Shown piece by piece: positions 1-7,955 of a stretch of 26,312 nt of DNA. How positions within the stretch are numbered: position 1 is the stretch's first letter; each line of letters opens with the position of its first letter. Where the stretch lies: contig CAKRRH010000025.1 of assembly GCA_934394855.1 (NCBI GenBank), positions 1-26,312 of the forward strand. The letters run 5' to 3'. Below the pieces are notes generated by a model. The model was not told the DNA's origin. It ran no database searches and was given only the letters and a program-made list of their open reading frames with translations. This stretch comes from an uncultured Eubacteriales bacterium (GTDB taxonomy: Bacteria; Bacillota; Clostridia; Oscillospirales; Acutalibacteraceae). The translations under genes and the position numbers were made by a program.

Positions 1-10
1 GGAAAGTGCA

Positions 11-323
11 TTTAAGGGCTGCGCCCTTAAAAATCCCGAGGGGGATTTCGATTCCCCCTGTACGATAACGGATTTTTACAATCGTGTAAACCGTCGTGCT
101 GAGAAAAGGCACGACAAGATGAGTGAATGAGGGCGGTTTGATTGCCGTTATCGTACCCCCCCTTAAAACGAGTTTTTGTTCAGTAAGTAAGATTATGAGG
201 ATAGCATAAATTGAACAAAAACGGTTGTGGATTAATTAAGAGGTAGGTTTTTTTGGCGGTGCGCCGAGGACGACGCACCCTACGGTTTTATGAATAGTTA
301 GAAGCAGAGCGTACCGTAACGCT
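11..323. other. Gene-free region with a cluster of stem-loops
   Basis: I see no convincing gene in the first 426 bases. The stretch is full of inverted repeats: TTAAGGGC/GCCCTTAA (12-19/23-30), AGGGGGA/TCCCCCT (39-45/53-59), GTACGATAACGG/CCGTTATCGTAC (60-71/145-156) enclosing GTCGTGC/GCACGAC (93-99/109-115), GTTTTTGTTCA/TGAACAAAAAC (172-182/212-222), GGTGCG/CGCACC (258-263/274-279) and AGCGT/ACGCT around ACCGTA (308-323). Such density suggests either a structured non-coding RNA or an intergenic palindromic repeat element. The strand cannot be decided, and I do not recognise a known RNA family. Confidence 0.4.
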
Positions 324-364
324 ATATAATAAAAAATATGTCATAAATAAAGTTTTTTAAGGGG

Positions 365-403
365 AGCACGAGGGGTGCTTTTTTACAAAAAAGCACCCCT
401 CGT
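365..403. terminator. Palindrome downstream of lysA, likely terminator
   Basis: A perfect 17-bp inverted repeat occupies 368-384 and 387-403 (ACGAGGGGTGC plus six T, then its complement). A smaller hairpin AGCAC-GAGGG-GTGCT (365-379) is followed by TTTTTT on the plus strand, which is the form of an intrinsic terminator for plus-strand transcripts. On the minus strand the large palindrome lies about 23 bases after the lysA stop and probably ends the alaS-lysA operon, although no T-run follows the full stem there. Confidence 0.55.
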
Positions 404-426
404 AAAAATCAATTATATAAATTTAA

Positions 427-1719
427 TTACACATCATTGCGGATGATGTCCTCATAGGTTTCGCGTTTGATGATTATGCGTGATTCGTCGCCGTTTACCA
501 TTACCATTGCGGGTCTCGGAATACGGTTATAATTCGACGCCATTGAATAGTTATATGCGCCTGTTGAAAGCACCGCCAAAATATCTCCCGGAACCGGCTT
601 TGCAATATGCATATTCTCGCCGATAAGATCGCCGCTTTCACAGCACTTGCCGCCGACTGTCGCAACATAATCCTCATCATTATCCGCACGGTTTGCAACA
701 ATCGCCTTATACTGCGACTGATAAAGTGCATAGCGCGGATTATCGCCCATTCCGCCGTCAACCGTAACATAATTTCTTACATTTTCGATTTCCTTTACAG
801 CGCCGATCGTATAAAGCGTAACGCCTGCCGCACCGACGATCGAACGACCCGGCTCAATCAGCATTCTCGGAACATCAAGTCCGTTTGAACTGCAATAATC
901 ATGCACAACATCCGACACCTTAGCCATGAACTTATCATATGCCATCGGGTCGTCGCTTTCGATATATTTGATTCCGAAACCGCCGCCGAGATTAAGATCT
1001 TCAAGCTCAACGCCGAAATCATCTTTGATTCTCTTGTAAAATTTAAGCATTACAAGCGCCGCTTCGACAAACGGATGATCGTCGAAAATCTGCGAACCGA
1101 TGTGGCAATGAAGTCCGCACAGCTTAACATTTTCAAGCTCCAATGCGTGCTTTACTCCGTCATATGCTTCGCCGTTTTCGAGTGCAAAACCGAACTTTGA
1201 GTCGATCTGACCCGTTCTGATGAAATCGTGTGTATGAGCGTCGATTCCCGGCTTGATTCGGAGCATGATTTTCGGGCAGACCTGCTTTTTTGAAGCCGCC
1301 AAATTAAGCGCTTCAAGCTCATATATGTTGTCTACGATTATTGTGCCGATTTTTTCGTCAACCGCCATCTCGATTTCGGCTGCCGACTTGTTATTTCCGT
1401 GAAAATACAGCTTTGACGCAGGCACACCGGCTTTGAGCGCCGTGTAGATCTCACCGCCTGATACGACATCAAGTCCCATTCCCTCGTCATTTGCGATTCT
1501 GCACATTTCAAGGCAGTTGAGCGCCTTTGAAGCATATAGCACAAGCGACTTTTTATAATGCTTTTGCATTGACGATACGAACAATTTGCAATTTTTGCGA
1601 ACAGTCTGTTCGTCCATAACATAAAGCGGCGTGCCATATTTTTGCGCAAGCTCGACGCAGTCGCATCCGCCGATGAAGAGATGTCCTTTGTTTTCGGTAA
1701 TGTTTTCGTTGTTAAACAT
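427..1719 (-). CDS. lysA: Diaminopimelate decarboxylase
   Basis: This PLP-dependent enzyme makes L-lysine from meso-diaminopimelate, the last step of lysine synthesis in the cytoplasm. At 430 residues the length is typical of the family. Visible landmarks: YASKALNC with the PLP-binding lysine near residue 65, HCHIGSQ (204-210), the glycine-rich phosphate-binding GGGFG (245-249), EPGRS (289-293), CESGD (360-364) with the catalytic cysteine contributed to the neighbouring subunit, and YNYSMASNYN near 389-398. I chose the ATG at 1719 because AGAAAGGAACC lies just upstream. A longer reading from 1779 would overlap engB and add 20 unconserved residues. It is the last gene of the minus-strand operon, about 49 bases after engB. 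Its position behind an alanine T-box may link it to amino acid supply, which is inference. Confidence 0.95.
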   Translation of the reverse strand: MFNNENITENKGHLFIGGCDCVELAQKYGTPLYVMDEQTVRKNCKLFVSSMQKHYKKSLVLYASKALNCLEMCRIANDEGMGLDVVSGGEIYTALKAGVPASKLYFHGNNKSAAEIEMAVDEKIGTIIVDNIYELEALNLAASKKQVCPKIMLRIKPGIDAHTHDFIRTGQIDSKFGFALENGEAYDGVKHALELENVKLCGLHCHIGSQIFDDHPFVEAALVMLKFYKRIKDDFGVELEDLNLGGGFGIKYIESDDPMAYDKFMAKVSDVVHDYCSSNGLDVPRMLIEPGRSIVGAAGVTLYTIGAVKEIENVRNYVTVDGGMGDNPRYALYQSQYKAIVANRADNDEDYVATVGGKCCESGDLIGENMHIAKPVPGDILAVLSTGAYNYSMASNYNRIPRPAMVMVNGDESRIIIKRETYEDIIRNDV

Positions 1720-1768
1720 TTTCGGTTCCTTTCTGTGGTTGCTGTGGTTTATGCCTAATTTTGAAATA

Positions 1769-2398
1769 TCATTCTTCAATTACTGTATTTTCATCGTTTT
1801 CCTCATTATCTTCGTCCTCGGCGCATTCCTTGATAACCGAACGAAGTTCGTCCATTCCGGTGCCCTTTTCGGACGAAGTTACGATCATATACGGCATTTC
1901 ATCGAACATATCAAGCTCGCTCGGCAACGCTTTCAGCCGCTTTTCAAGCTCTGATTTTTTGAGTTTGTCCGCCTTTGTCAACGCAATTATGAACGGCAGA
2001 CCCATGTCGCTCAAAAACTCGAGCATTTGAATGTCAAGCTTAGTCGGCGAATGACGAATGTCAACCAACTGAACCACCAAACGAATGTCGCGGGGCTGTT
2101 TGAAATAGCCGTCCATGAGTTCCGCCCAACGGGTCTGCTCCGATTTTGACACTTTGGCATAGCCATAGCCGGGCAAATCGACCAAATATGCGTTTTCAAT
2201 GTCATAGAAATTGATTGTTGCGGTTTTTCCCGGAGTCGAGCTTACCTTGGCAAGCGCTTTTCTGTTGAGCAAACGGTTAATGAGCGATGATTTCCCGACA
2301 TTGGAGCGACCCGAAAAAACGATTTCGGGATATTCCGATTCGGGGAGTCCGCCCGATGTGCCATATGCCGCTTTAAAAAATGCTTTGTCAAATCTCAT
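1769..2398 (-). CDS. engB: Ribosome biogenesis GTP-binding protein EngB/YsxC
   Basis: This is an essential TRAFAC-class GTPase of the YihA/YsxC/EngB family, needed for assembly of the large ribosomal subunit. The 209 residues show all the GTPase motifs: G1 GRSNVGKSS (30-38), the switch region TPGKTATINF (55-64), G3 DLPGYGYAK (74-82), G4 TKAD (141-144) and G5 TSSEKG (174-179). The C-terminus ends in a strongly acidic tail (from about residue 193), a common lineage-specific extension. AAAGGAT lies about 10 bases before the ATG. It sits 38 bases after the phosphoribosyltransferase gene and ahead of lysA in the same minus-strand operon. Confidence 0.95.
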   Translation of the reverse strand: MRFDKAFFKAAYGTSGGLPESEYPEIVFSGRSNVGKSSLINRLLNRKALAKVSSTPGKTATINFYDIENAYLVDLPGYGYAKVSKSEQTRWAELMDGYFKQPRDIRLVVQLVDIRHSPTKLDIQMLEFLSDMGLPFIIALTKADKLKKSELEKRLKALPSELDMFDEMPYMIVTSSEKGTGMDELRSVIKECAEDEDNEENDENTVIEE

Positions 2399-2436
2399 AG
2401 TTGTAAATCCTTTGTGTTATGCCGTTTTTGATTAAA

Positions 2437-2976
2437 TTATTTGTTGGAAATAAGCGGGAGCGGCTCTAAGAAGATGATGTCATGACGCTTTGCGGCGTCG
2501 CCTTCTGCCAAAACCGAGCAAGCGGCAGCTTTGATTGCACCTGCCTTTTCGACGAGTGCTTCAACTGCCTGCAAAGATGCGCCTGTGCTGATTACATCAT
2601 CAACGATGAGAACTCGTTTGCCTTTCATTTCTTCTGCCTCAAGCTGACCGAGATATAATTTCTGCACCTTTTCGGTTGTGATTGACTTAACCTCAACCGA
2701 GAACGGCTCTGCCATGTAAAGCTTCGGACCTTTTCTTGCTACGATATATTTTTTGCCCGACTGTCTTGACATCTCATATGCAAGCGGAATCGATTTTGCT
2801 TCCGGTGTGAGGATCATGTCAAATTCGGGAACCTTTTTAAGCAGTTCGGCAGCCGCCGCAACGGTGATCTCGGTGTCGCCGAACATGATGAATGCCGCAA
2901 TCGATACATCGTCTGAAATCGGAAATTCGGGCAACTCACGCTCAAGCCCCGCAATAGTCATTTTGTATGTTTTCAT
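2437..2976 (-). CDS. Type I phosphoribosyltransferase (adenine/purine PRTase-like)
   Basis: This 179-residue protein has the type I phosphoribosyltransferase signature VLIVDDVISTGAS (about 122-134), the PRPP-binding loop with paired aspartates. The upstream segment (TPEAKSIPLAYEMSRQSG, then VARKGPKLYM) matches the layout of adenine phosphoribosyltransferases, which convert a free purine base and PRPP to the nucleotide. Substrate specificity cannot be read with certainty, since xanthine PRTases and regulatory PRTase paralogues share the fold, so no symbol is given. GAAAGGA precedes the ATG by about 9 bases. It lies between the HIT gene and engB in the alaS operon with gaps below 50 bases. Confidence 0.82.
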   Translation of the reverse strand: MKTYKMTIAGLERELPEFPISDDVSIAAFIMFGDTEITVAAAAELLKKVPEFDMILTPEAKSIPLAYEMSRQSGKKYIVARKGPKLYMAEPFSVEVKSITTEKVQKLYLGQLEAEEMKGKRVLIVDDVISTGASLQAVEALVEKAGAIKAAACSVLAEGDAAKRHDIIFLEPLPLISNK

Positions 2977-3025
2977 AATTATTTTGTCCTTTCAAAATAT
3001 GATTATATTATTTCTAAAGGGGAAA

Positions 3026-3367
3026 TCAGTCCATTTTTTCGCTCATTTGTTTTCCGCCGAGCAGGTGAAAATGGAGATGATGAACCGACTGACAGCCGTG
3101 TTCACCGATATTTGTGACGATTCTGAAGCCGTCCTTCAAATCAAGCTGTTTTGCGATTTTTGCCGCAGCCTCGAATACATGAGCCACGCACTCGCTGTTT
3201 GAAGAGTCGATTTCTGCCGCAGATGAAATATGCTCCTTCGGAATCACCAAAACATGAATCGGGCACTGCGGATTTATGTCGTTGAACGCATAGACATAGT
3301 CGTCCTCATAAACCTTTGTTGACGGAATTTCGCCCGAAATTATTTTGCAAAATAAACAGTCTGCCAT
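3026..3367 (-). CDS. hinT: HIT family (histidine triad) nucleotide-binding protein
   Basis: This 113-residue protein of the HINT branch of the histidine triad superfamily is probably a small cytoplasmic nucleoside phosphoramidase or nucleotide-binding hydrolase. The start MADCLFCKIISGEIPS is characteristic, as is HVLVIPKEHI in the middle and the triad HHLHFHLLGG near residues 96-105, where the second and third histidines serve catalysis. The length is normal. AGAGGTAA precedes the ATG. It follows alaS by about 40 bases in the same operon. HIT proteins hydrolyse aminoacyl-AMP in some species, which would fit a place beside a tRNA synthetase, but that is inference. Confidence 0.92.
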   Translation of the reverse strand: MADCLFCKIISGEIPSTKVYEDDYVYAFNDINPQCPIHVLVIPKEHISSAAEIDSSNSECVAHVFEAAAKIAKQLDLKDGFRIVTNIGEHGCQSVHHLHFHLLGGKQMSEKMD

Positions 3368-3407
3368 TTTTAATTACCTCTGTTTAGTTTAATTTTTGTT
3401 ATGTGAT

Positions 3408-6044
3408 TTATTTGTTAAGCTGACGCTCAAGCACATCGTCAACAATCAGCAATGCTTCGTCAACTTTTGTAATGTCCTTGCCTCCTGCCATTGCGCTGTC
3501 GGGTCGTCCGCCGCCCGAACCGCCTGCAACCTTTGCAACCTCTCTTACAAGATTGCCGGCGTGAGCGCCTTTTTTAACAGCGTCCTTGCCGCAGCAAGCG
3601 CAGAATGTCACAGTGCCTTTTTCCTCATATATTCCTGCGATTACCGCAACAATATCTGATTTTGCGTCCTTGATTTGGTCGCACATCTTGCGAAGTGCGT
3701 CGGGAGATACATTTGTAAGGGCAGCCGCAACATATTTTATGCCGCAAATCTCTTTTGTTTCGCTGAGCAGTGCCTTAGCACGCTGTGCCGCAAGCTTTGA
3801 CTGCAATGCGTCAACCTGATTTTGCTTTTCACGAAGCTCTGATACTGCCTGTTCGACTTTGCCGACAAGCTCGTTCGGGTTGCCTGCTTTAAATGCTTCG
3901 CAAGCCTTGCCGATAATCATTTTCTGGGTCATGATATATTCCATTACGCCGTGACCTGTAACAGCTTCGATTCTGCGAACGCCCGACGCTACCGAACCCT
4001 CTGAAATGATATGAACAAGACCGATCATGCCGGTGTTAGAAACATGAGTACCGCCGCAAAGCTCGACCGAATCGCCTGCGGTAACAACACGAACGGTGTC
4101 GCCGTATTTTTCACCGAACAGCGCCATTGCACCTTTTTCTTTAGCCTTTTCAATCGGCATTTCTTCCATTGTAACGGGAACGACCGCCATTATTGTCCGG
4201 TTCATCAGCTTTTCAACTTCGATGATTTCCTCAGCGGTCATTGCCGAGAAATGAGTGAAGTCAAAACGCAGACGGTTGTTGTCAACAAGCTGACCTGCCT
4301 GTTCAACATGAGTGCCTAAAACCTGTCTTAATGCATTTTGCAAAAGGTGAGCGGCTGTGTGATTTCTCATGATGTCAAGACGGCGCTCGCTGTCAATCTT
4401 AGCTTCAACCTTGTCGCCGACCGTAAATTTGCCCTCTTTAACAACGCCCTTGTGAAGATAAACGCCCTCGGCATTTTTAACGGTATCGGTTACTTCAAAT
4501 ACTGCGTCGTCGGTGCTGATAAGACCGGTGTCGCCGACCTGACCGCCCGATTGAGCATAGAACGGAGTGGTTTTGAGCGCGATCATTGCCTTTTCGCCGA
4601 CAAGTGCTTCGCTTGCCTGTTCGCCCTCGGTGACGATTGCCGCAATTTCGGTTTTTGCTTCAAAATCGGTATAGCCGACAAATTCGGTTGCCGCAATGCC
4701 GTCGAGCTGTGTTCCGTCGCTTGCCCAGCTTTCCGAATCTGCTTTCTTTCTTGCGTTTCTTGCACGCTCACGCTGTTCAGTCATCAGCTGCATGAATTCG
4801 TTTTCATTTACACCAATGCCCTGTTCTTCAAGAATATCCTTTGTAAGGTCAAGTGGGAATCCAAATGTGTCATAGAGCTTAAATGCGGCTTCACCCGACA
4901 TTGTTTTGTCCTCGATTTGGTCAATCATGTCGTTTAGCAGTGAAAGACCCTGGTCAATCGTTTTGTTGAACGACTCTTCTTCGTTTGCAATAAGCTTTTT
5001 GATAAAATCACGCTTTTCGACAAGCTCCGGATATGCCGTTTTGTTTTCGTTGATAACGGTATCGCATACTTCGGATAAGAACGGACGGTTGATTCCGAGC
5101 AATCTTCCGTGACGAGCCGCACGGCGCAAAAGTCTGCGCAAAACATAACCTCTGCCTTCGTTTGAGGGCATTACGCCGTCGCCTACCATGAAGGTCGTCG
5201 AACGAATGTGGTCGGTGATTACACGAAGAGAAACATCGGTCTTCTCATTGTCGCCGTAATGAACTCCGGCGATTTTGCTGATATGCTTCATGATATTCTG
5301 AACTGTGTCAACCTCAAACAGGTTGTCAACGCCCTGCATGATGCAGGCAAGTCTTTCAAGACCCATTCCGGTATCAATGTTCGGATGGTCGAGCGGAGTA
5401 TAATTGTCATGTCCGTCGTTGTCAAACTGTGTGAAAACCAGGTTCCAAAATTCTACGAAGCGGTCGCAGTCGCAGCCGACGCCGCAGGTGGGCTTTCCGC
5501 AGCCATATTTTTCGCCTCTGTCAAAATAGAGCTCAGAGCACGGACCGCAAGGACCCGAACCGTGTTCCCAGAAGTTGTCCTCTTTGCCGAGTCTGACAAT
5601 ATGAGATGCGTCAACGCCGACTTCATTTACCCAAATATCTTTTGCTTCGTCGTCGTTTTCATAAATCGAGATCCAAATCCTGTCTGTCGGAAGCTCAAGC
5701 ACCTTTGTGCAGAATTCCCATGCCCAAGCGGTTGCTTCATGTTTGAAATAGTCGCCGAAAGAGAAGTTTCCGAGCATCTCAAAATATGTTCCGTGGCGGG
5801 CTGTTTTTCCGACGCGTTCAATGTCCGGGGTGCGGATACATTTTTGGCAAGTTGTAACTCTTTTTCTCGGAGGTGTGACTTCACCTGTGAAATATTTTTT
5901 CATCGGAGCCATTCCCGAATTGATGAGCAAAAGGCTGTTGTCGTTATGCGGAATCAGCGGAAAGCTTTTCAGCCGCAAATGACCCTTGCTCTCGTAAAAT
6001 GAGAGAAATTTTTCTCTCAGTTCGTTAAGACCTGTCCATTGCAT
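3408..6044 (-). CDS. alaS: Alanyl-tRNA synthetase
   Basis: This class II aminoacyl-tRNA synthetase charges tRNA-Ala and edits mischarged tRNA. The 878-residue length is typical. The N-terminus (MQWTGLNELREKFLSFYESK) and class II catalytic motifs (GMAPMKKYFTGE; HGTYFEMLGNFSFGDYFK; GMGLERLACIMQG) are clear. The editing domain carries the zinc-ligand motifs HTAAHLLQNALRQVLG and CGGTHVSNTG. The C-terminal DHHA1 domain ends with GGSGGGRPDSAMAGG. I chose the ATG at 6044 because AAAGGGAGA sits about 10 bases upstream; the upstream in-frame extension would read through the riboswitch terminator. It is the first gene of the operon and is controlled by the T-box leader upstream. Confidence 0.97.
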   Translation of the reverse strand: MQWTGLNELREKFLSFYESKGHLRLKSFPLIPHNDNSLLLINSGMAPMKKYFTGEVTPPRKRVTTCQKCIRTPDIERVGKTARHGTYFEMLGNFSFGDYFKHEATAWAWEFCTKVLELPTDRIWISIYENDDEAKDIWVNEVGVDASHIVRLGKEDNFWEHGSGPCGPCSELYFDRGEKYGCGKPTCGVGCDCDRFVEFWNLVFTQFDNDGHDNYTPLDHPNIDTGMGLERLACIMQGVDNLFEVDTVQNIMKHISKIAGVHYGDNEKTDVSLRVITDHIRSTTFMVGDGVMPSNEGRGYVLRRLLRRAARHGRLLGINRPFLSEVCDTVINENKTAYPELVEKRDFIKKLIANEEESFNKTIDQGLSLLNDMIDQIEDKTMSGEAAFKLYDTFGFPLDLTKDILEEQGIGVNENEFMQLMTEQRERARNARKKADSESWASDGTQLDGIAATEFVGYTDFEAKTEIAAIVTEGEQASEALVGEKAMIALKTTPFYAQSGGQVGDTGLISTDDAVFEVTDTVKNAEGVYLHKGVVKEGKFTVGDKVEAKIDSERRLDIMRNHTAAHLLQNALRQVLGTHVEQAGQLVDNNRLRFDFTHFSAMTAEEIIEVEKLMNRTIMAVVPVTMEEMPIEKAKEKGAMALFGEKYGDTVRVVTAGDSVELCGGTHVSNTGMIGLVHIISEGSVASGVRRIEAVTGHGVMEYIMTQKMIIGKACEAFKAGNPNELVGKVEQAVSELREKQNQVDALQSKLAAQRAKALLSETKEICGIKYVAAALTNVSPDALRKMCDQIKDAKSDIVAVIAGIYEEKGTVTFCACCGKDAVKKGAHAGNLVREVAKVAGGSGGGRPDSAMAGGKDITKVDEALLIVDDVLERQLNK

Positions 6045-6080
6045 AATAGTAAAATCTCCCTTTGATATAAAATTCAGCAA

Positions 6081-6335
6081 AATAAAAAACGCCCGACACA
6101 ACATCGGGACGAAAACCAAAATAAATTCCGCGGTACCACCCGAATTGCGCATAAGACGCCATCTTTAACAATTCCGATAACGGAGAATAACACCGCCGCA
6201 TTTTTGTGCGGAACCTCGACGAAAATAACACTCGTCATGCAAAACGGCTCGCTTAAAATCGGTCAATGCGGCTTCCAGCCCCGATTGCAAAGCAATCATC
6301 GTCCGCAGCTCTCTGTGTGACAGAAAAAATAAGCT
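6081..6335 (-). promoter_or_regulatory. T-box riboswitch of the alaS operon
   Basis: The minus-strand leader contains the T-box core CGGGTGGTACCGCGG (6131-6145), the near-invariant antiterminator sequence that pairs with the acceptor end of uncharged tRNA. Further upstream are ACAGAGAGC (about 6310-6320), matching the base of Stem I, and GGGCTGGAAGCCG, typical of the Stem I region. Downstream of the T-box is CCCGA/TCGGG followed by a T-run, the competing terminator. Uncharged tRNA-Ala should stabilise the antiterminator and switch on the operon. I could not fix the specifier codon by eye; GCC and GCA triplets occur in the expected region. Confidence 0.9.
6083..6108 (-). terminator. T-box attenuator terminator
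   Basis: On the minus strand CCCGA-TGTTGTG-TCGGG is followed by CGTTTTTTATTTT. It lies between the T-box core sequence and the alaS ribosome binding site, where the conditional terminator of a T-box leader belongs. Confidence 0.85.
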
Positions 6336-6377
6336 TCTTTTTGCAGGTCAAATCAATATTTTTGCTTTTACCTACCT

Positions 6378-6406
6378 ATTATATAAGAAAAAATAATTTT
6401 TGTCAA
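6378..6406 (-). promoter_or_regulatory. Sigma-A promoter of the alaS operon
   Basis: On the minus strand a perfect TTGACA (6401-6406) and a perfect TATAAT (6378-6383) are separated by exactly 17 bases. Transcription should start near 6371, giving a leader of about 325 nt that contains the whole T-box. It is the only strong promoter seen for the five downstream genes. Confidence 0.85.
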
Positions 6407-6468
6407 CAACAATACCCCGTTTTTTTGAAAAAAACGGTCTGTTTTTGCGTATTTTTTTGTGATAATAC

Positions 6469-6497
6469 TTGAAATATGGCGTGATTTATATTAAAAT
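6469..6497 (+). promoter_or_regulatory. Likely sigma-A promoter of the aminotransferase gene
   Basis: TTGAAA (6469-6474) and TAAAAT (6492-6497) are 17 bases apart, 33 bases before the proposed TTG start. It is divergent from the alaS promoter. Confidence 0.45.
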
Positions 6498-6530
6498 ATT
6501 AAGAAAAAGATTTGAAAGGACCATGTTGTT

Positions 6531-7802
6531 TTGGATTACGCTAAAATGAGCAAAGAGCAGCTCGAAAACGAACTCGAGTCGCTTAAAAAAGAATATGATG
6601 AATATAAGGCTTTGGGACTGAAGCTTGATATGTCAAGAGGCAAGCCCTGCAAGGAGCAGCTTGACTTGTCAAACGAACTGCTTACAAATGTCACAACAGG
6701 CAACACCGACACAGAAGACGGCGTTGACGCAAGAAACTATGGCGGACTTGTCGGAATTTCGAGTATGCGCCGAATTTTCGCAGAGCTGTTCGGCTGCCCC
6801 GAAGATAATGTTATTGTCGGCGAAAATTCATCGCTTCACATGATGTTTGACTGCATTGCGCAAGCTTGCGGCAGAGGACTTGACGGCGAGAAGCCGTGGC
6901 TTATGCAGGGAAAGGTCAAGTTTTTGTGCCCGTCTCCCGGATATGACCGTCACTTCGGCGTTACTCAATATTTTGACATTGAAAACATCATGATCCCGAT
7001 GACGCCGGAAGGTCCCGACATGGACATGGTTGAAGAATATGTCAAGGACCCGCTTGTAAAGGGAATTTGGTGCGTGCCGAAATATTCTAACCCCGACGGC
7101 TACTCCTATTCAGACGAAACAGTCAGAAGACTTGCCGAGTTAAAGCCGGCGGCAAACGATTTCAGAATCATGTGGGATAACGCTTATGCCGTTCATCATC
7201 TCTATGACGACCGCCGTGACAATGTTCTTTGCCTTTATCAGGAGTGCTTAAAACGCGGCACGGACAAAATGGTTCTGATGTTCATGTCAACATCGAAAAT
7301 CACTCATCCGGGCAGCGGCGTTGCGGCAATGTGCGCTTCAAAACACAACATCGACCTTATTAAATATCGCTTGAAATATCAGACAATCGGGCCGGATAAG
7401 GTAAACCAGCTGAGAATTGCCCGTTACCTTAAAAATGCAGACGGAATTGCGGAGGTTATGAAAAAACACGCAAACATCATCCGCCCGAAATTTGAGCTTG
7501 TGTTAAAACAGTTTGACGAAAAGCTTGCTCCGAACGGAGTCGGCCATTGGACAAAACCGAACGGCGGCTATTTCATCAGCTATTATGCTCCGAACGGCTG
7601 CGCAAAACGCACGGTCGAGCTTTGCAAACAGGCCGGTGTCACAACGACCCCGGCAGGCGCTTCATATCCCTATGGCGACGACCCGAACGACAGCAACATC
7701 CGTGTTGCGCCGACATATCCGCCGATTGAAGAGCTTGACAAGGCAATCAGCATTTTCACGCTTGCCGCAAGAATCGCATATATCGAGAAGTTGTTGGCAT
7801 AG
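6531..7802 (+). CDS. PLP-dependent aminotransferase, class Ic aspartate aminotransferase-like
   Basis: This cytoplasmic fold-type I PLP enzyme of 423 residues resembles the AspT-type aspartate aminotransferases known from Corynebacterium and many Firmicutes. The N-terminal KLDMSRGKPCKEQLDLS is the hallmark of that group. Also visible are YSNPDG (185-190), the WDNAYAVHHL block (215-224) with the aspartate that contacts the PLP nitrogen, and the Schiff-base lysine in STSKITHPG (about 256). It probably interconverts aspartate and oxaloacetate with glutamate as partner; exact specificity is inference. I accept the TTG start at 6531 because GAAAGGA lies 10 bases before it. An ATG at 6546 would be too far from that site, and an ATG at 6523 is out of frame. 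Confidence 0.87.
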   Translation: MDYAKMSKEQLENELESLKKEYDEYKALGLKLDMSRGKPCKEQLDLSNELLTNVTTGNTDTEDGVDARNYGGLVGISSMRRIFAELFGCPEDNVIVGENSSLHMMFDCIAQACGRGLDGEKPWLMQGKVKFLCPSPGYDRHFGVTQYFDIENIMIPMTPEGPDMDMVEEYVKDPLVKGIWCVPKYSNPDGYSYSDETVRRLAELKPAANDFRIMWDNAYAVHHLYDDRRDNVLCLYQECLKRGTDKMVLMFMSTSKITHPGSGVAAMCASKHNIDLIKYRLKYQTIGPDKVNQLRIARYLKNADGIAEVMKKHANIIRPKFELVLKQFDEKLAPNGVGHWTKPNGGYFISYYAPNGCAKRTVELCKQAGVTTTPAGASYPYGDDPNDSNIRVAPTYPPIEELDKAISIFTLAARIAYIEKLLA

Positions 7803-7827
7803 TTTACAAATTTATCTGCTTTTGCGG

Positions 7828-7856
7828 TTGACTTTTATATGCATTTGTAATATAAT
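7828..7856 (+). promoter_or_regulatory. Sigma-A promoter of secDF
   Basis: TTGACT (7828-7833), a 17-base spacer and a perfect TATAAT (7851-7856). It predicts an untranslated leader of about 90 nt for secD. Confidence 0.7.
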
Positions 7857-7888
7857 TAACCCCATAAGTGCAATTTATTGTGCAATTT

Positions 7889-7920
7889 TTCAGACCGAAC
7901 GAGGGAGTCTTCGGTCTGAA
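7889..7920 (+). promoter_or_regulatory. Stem-loop in the secD leader
   Basis: An 11-bp inverted repeat (TTCAGACCGAA at 7889-7899, TTCGGTCTGAA at 7910-7920) lies between the promoter and the secD ribosome binding site. Only a weak T-rich tract follows, so it may be a transcript-stabilising or attenuator stem rather than a full terminator. Its function is unknown. Confidence 0.5.
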
Positions 7921-7955
7921 TGATTTTTAATCGACAAGGAAGGATTGATTTCCCA

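Noticed and set aside
5208..6002. Plus-strand open frame of 264 codons opposite alaS
   Set aside because: It is the antisense shadow of the conserved alaS catalytic domain, a cysteine-rich translation without family features. The same holds for the frames opposite lysA, secD and the Thr/Pro linker at 11414-11821.
6523..6545. ATG at 6523 as the aminotransferase start
   Set aside because: It is out of frame and meets a TGA within nine codons; the in-frame TTG at 6531 has the better spacing.
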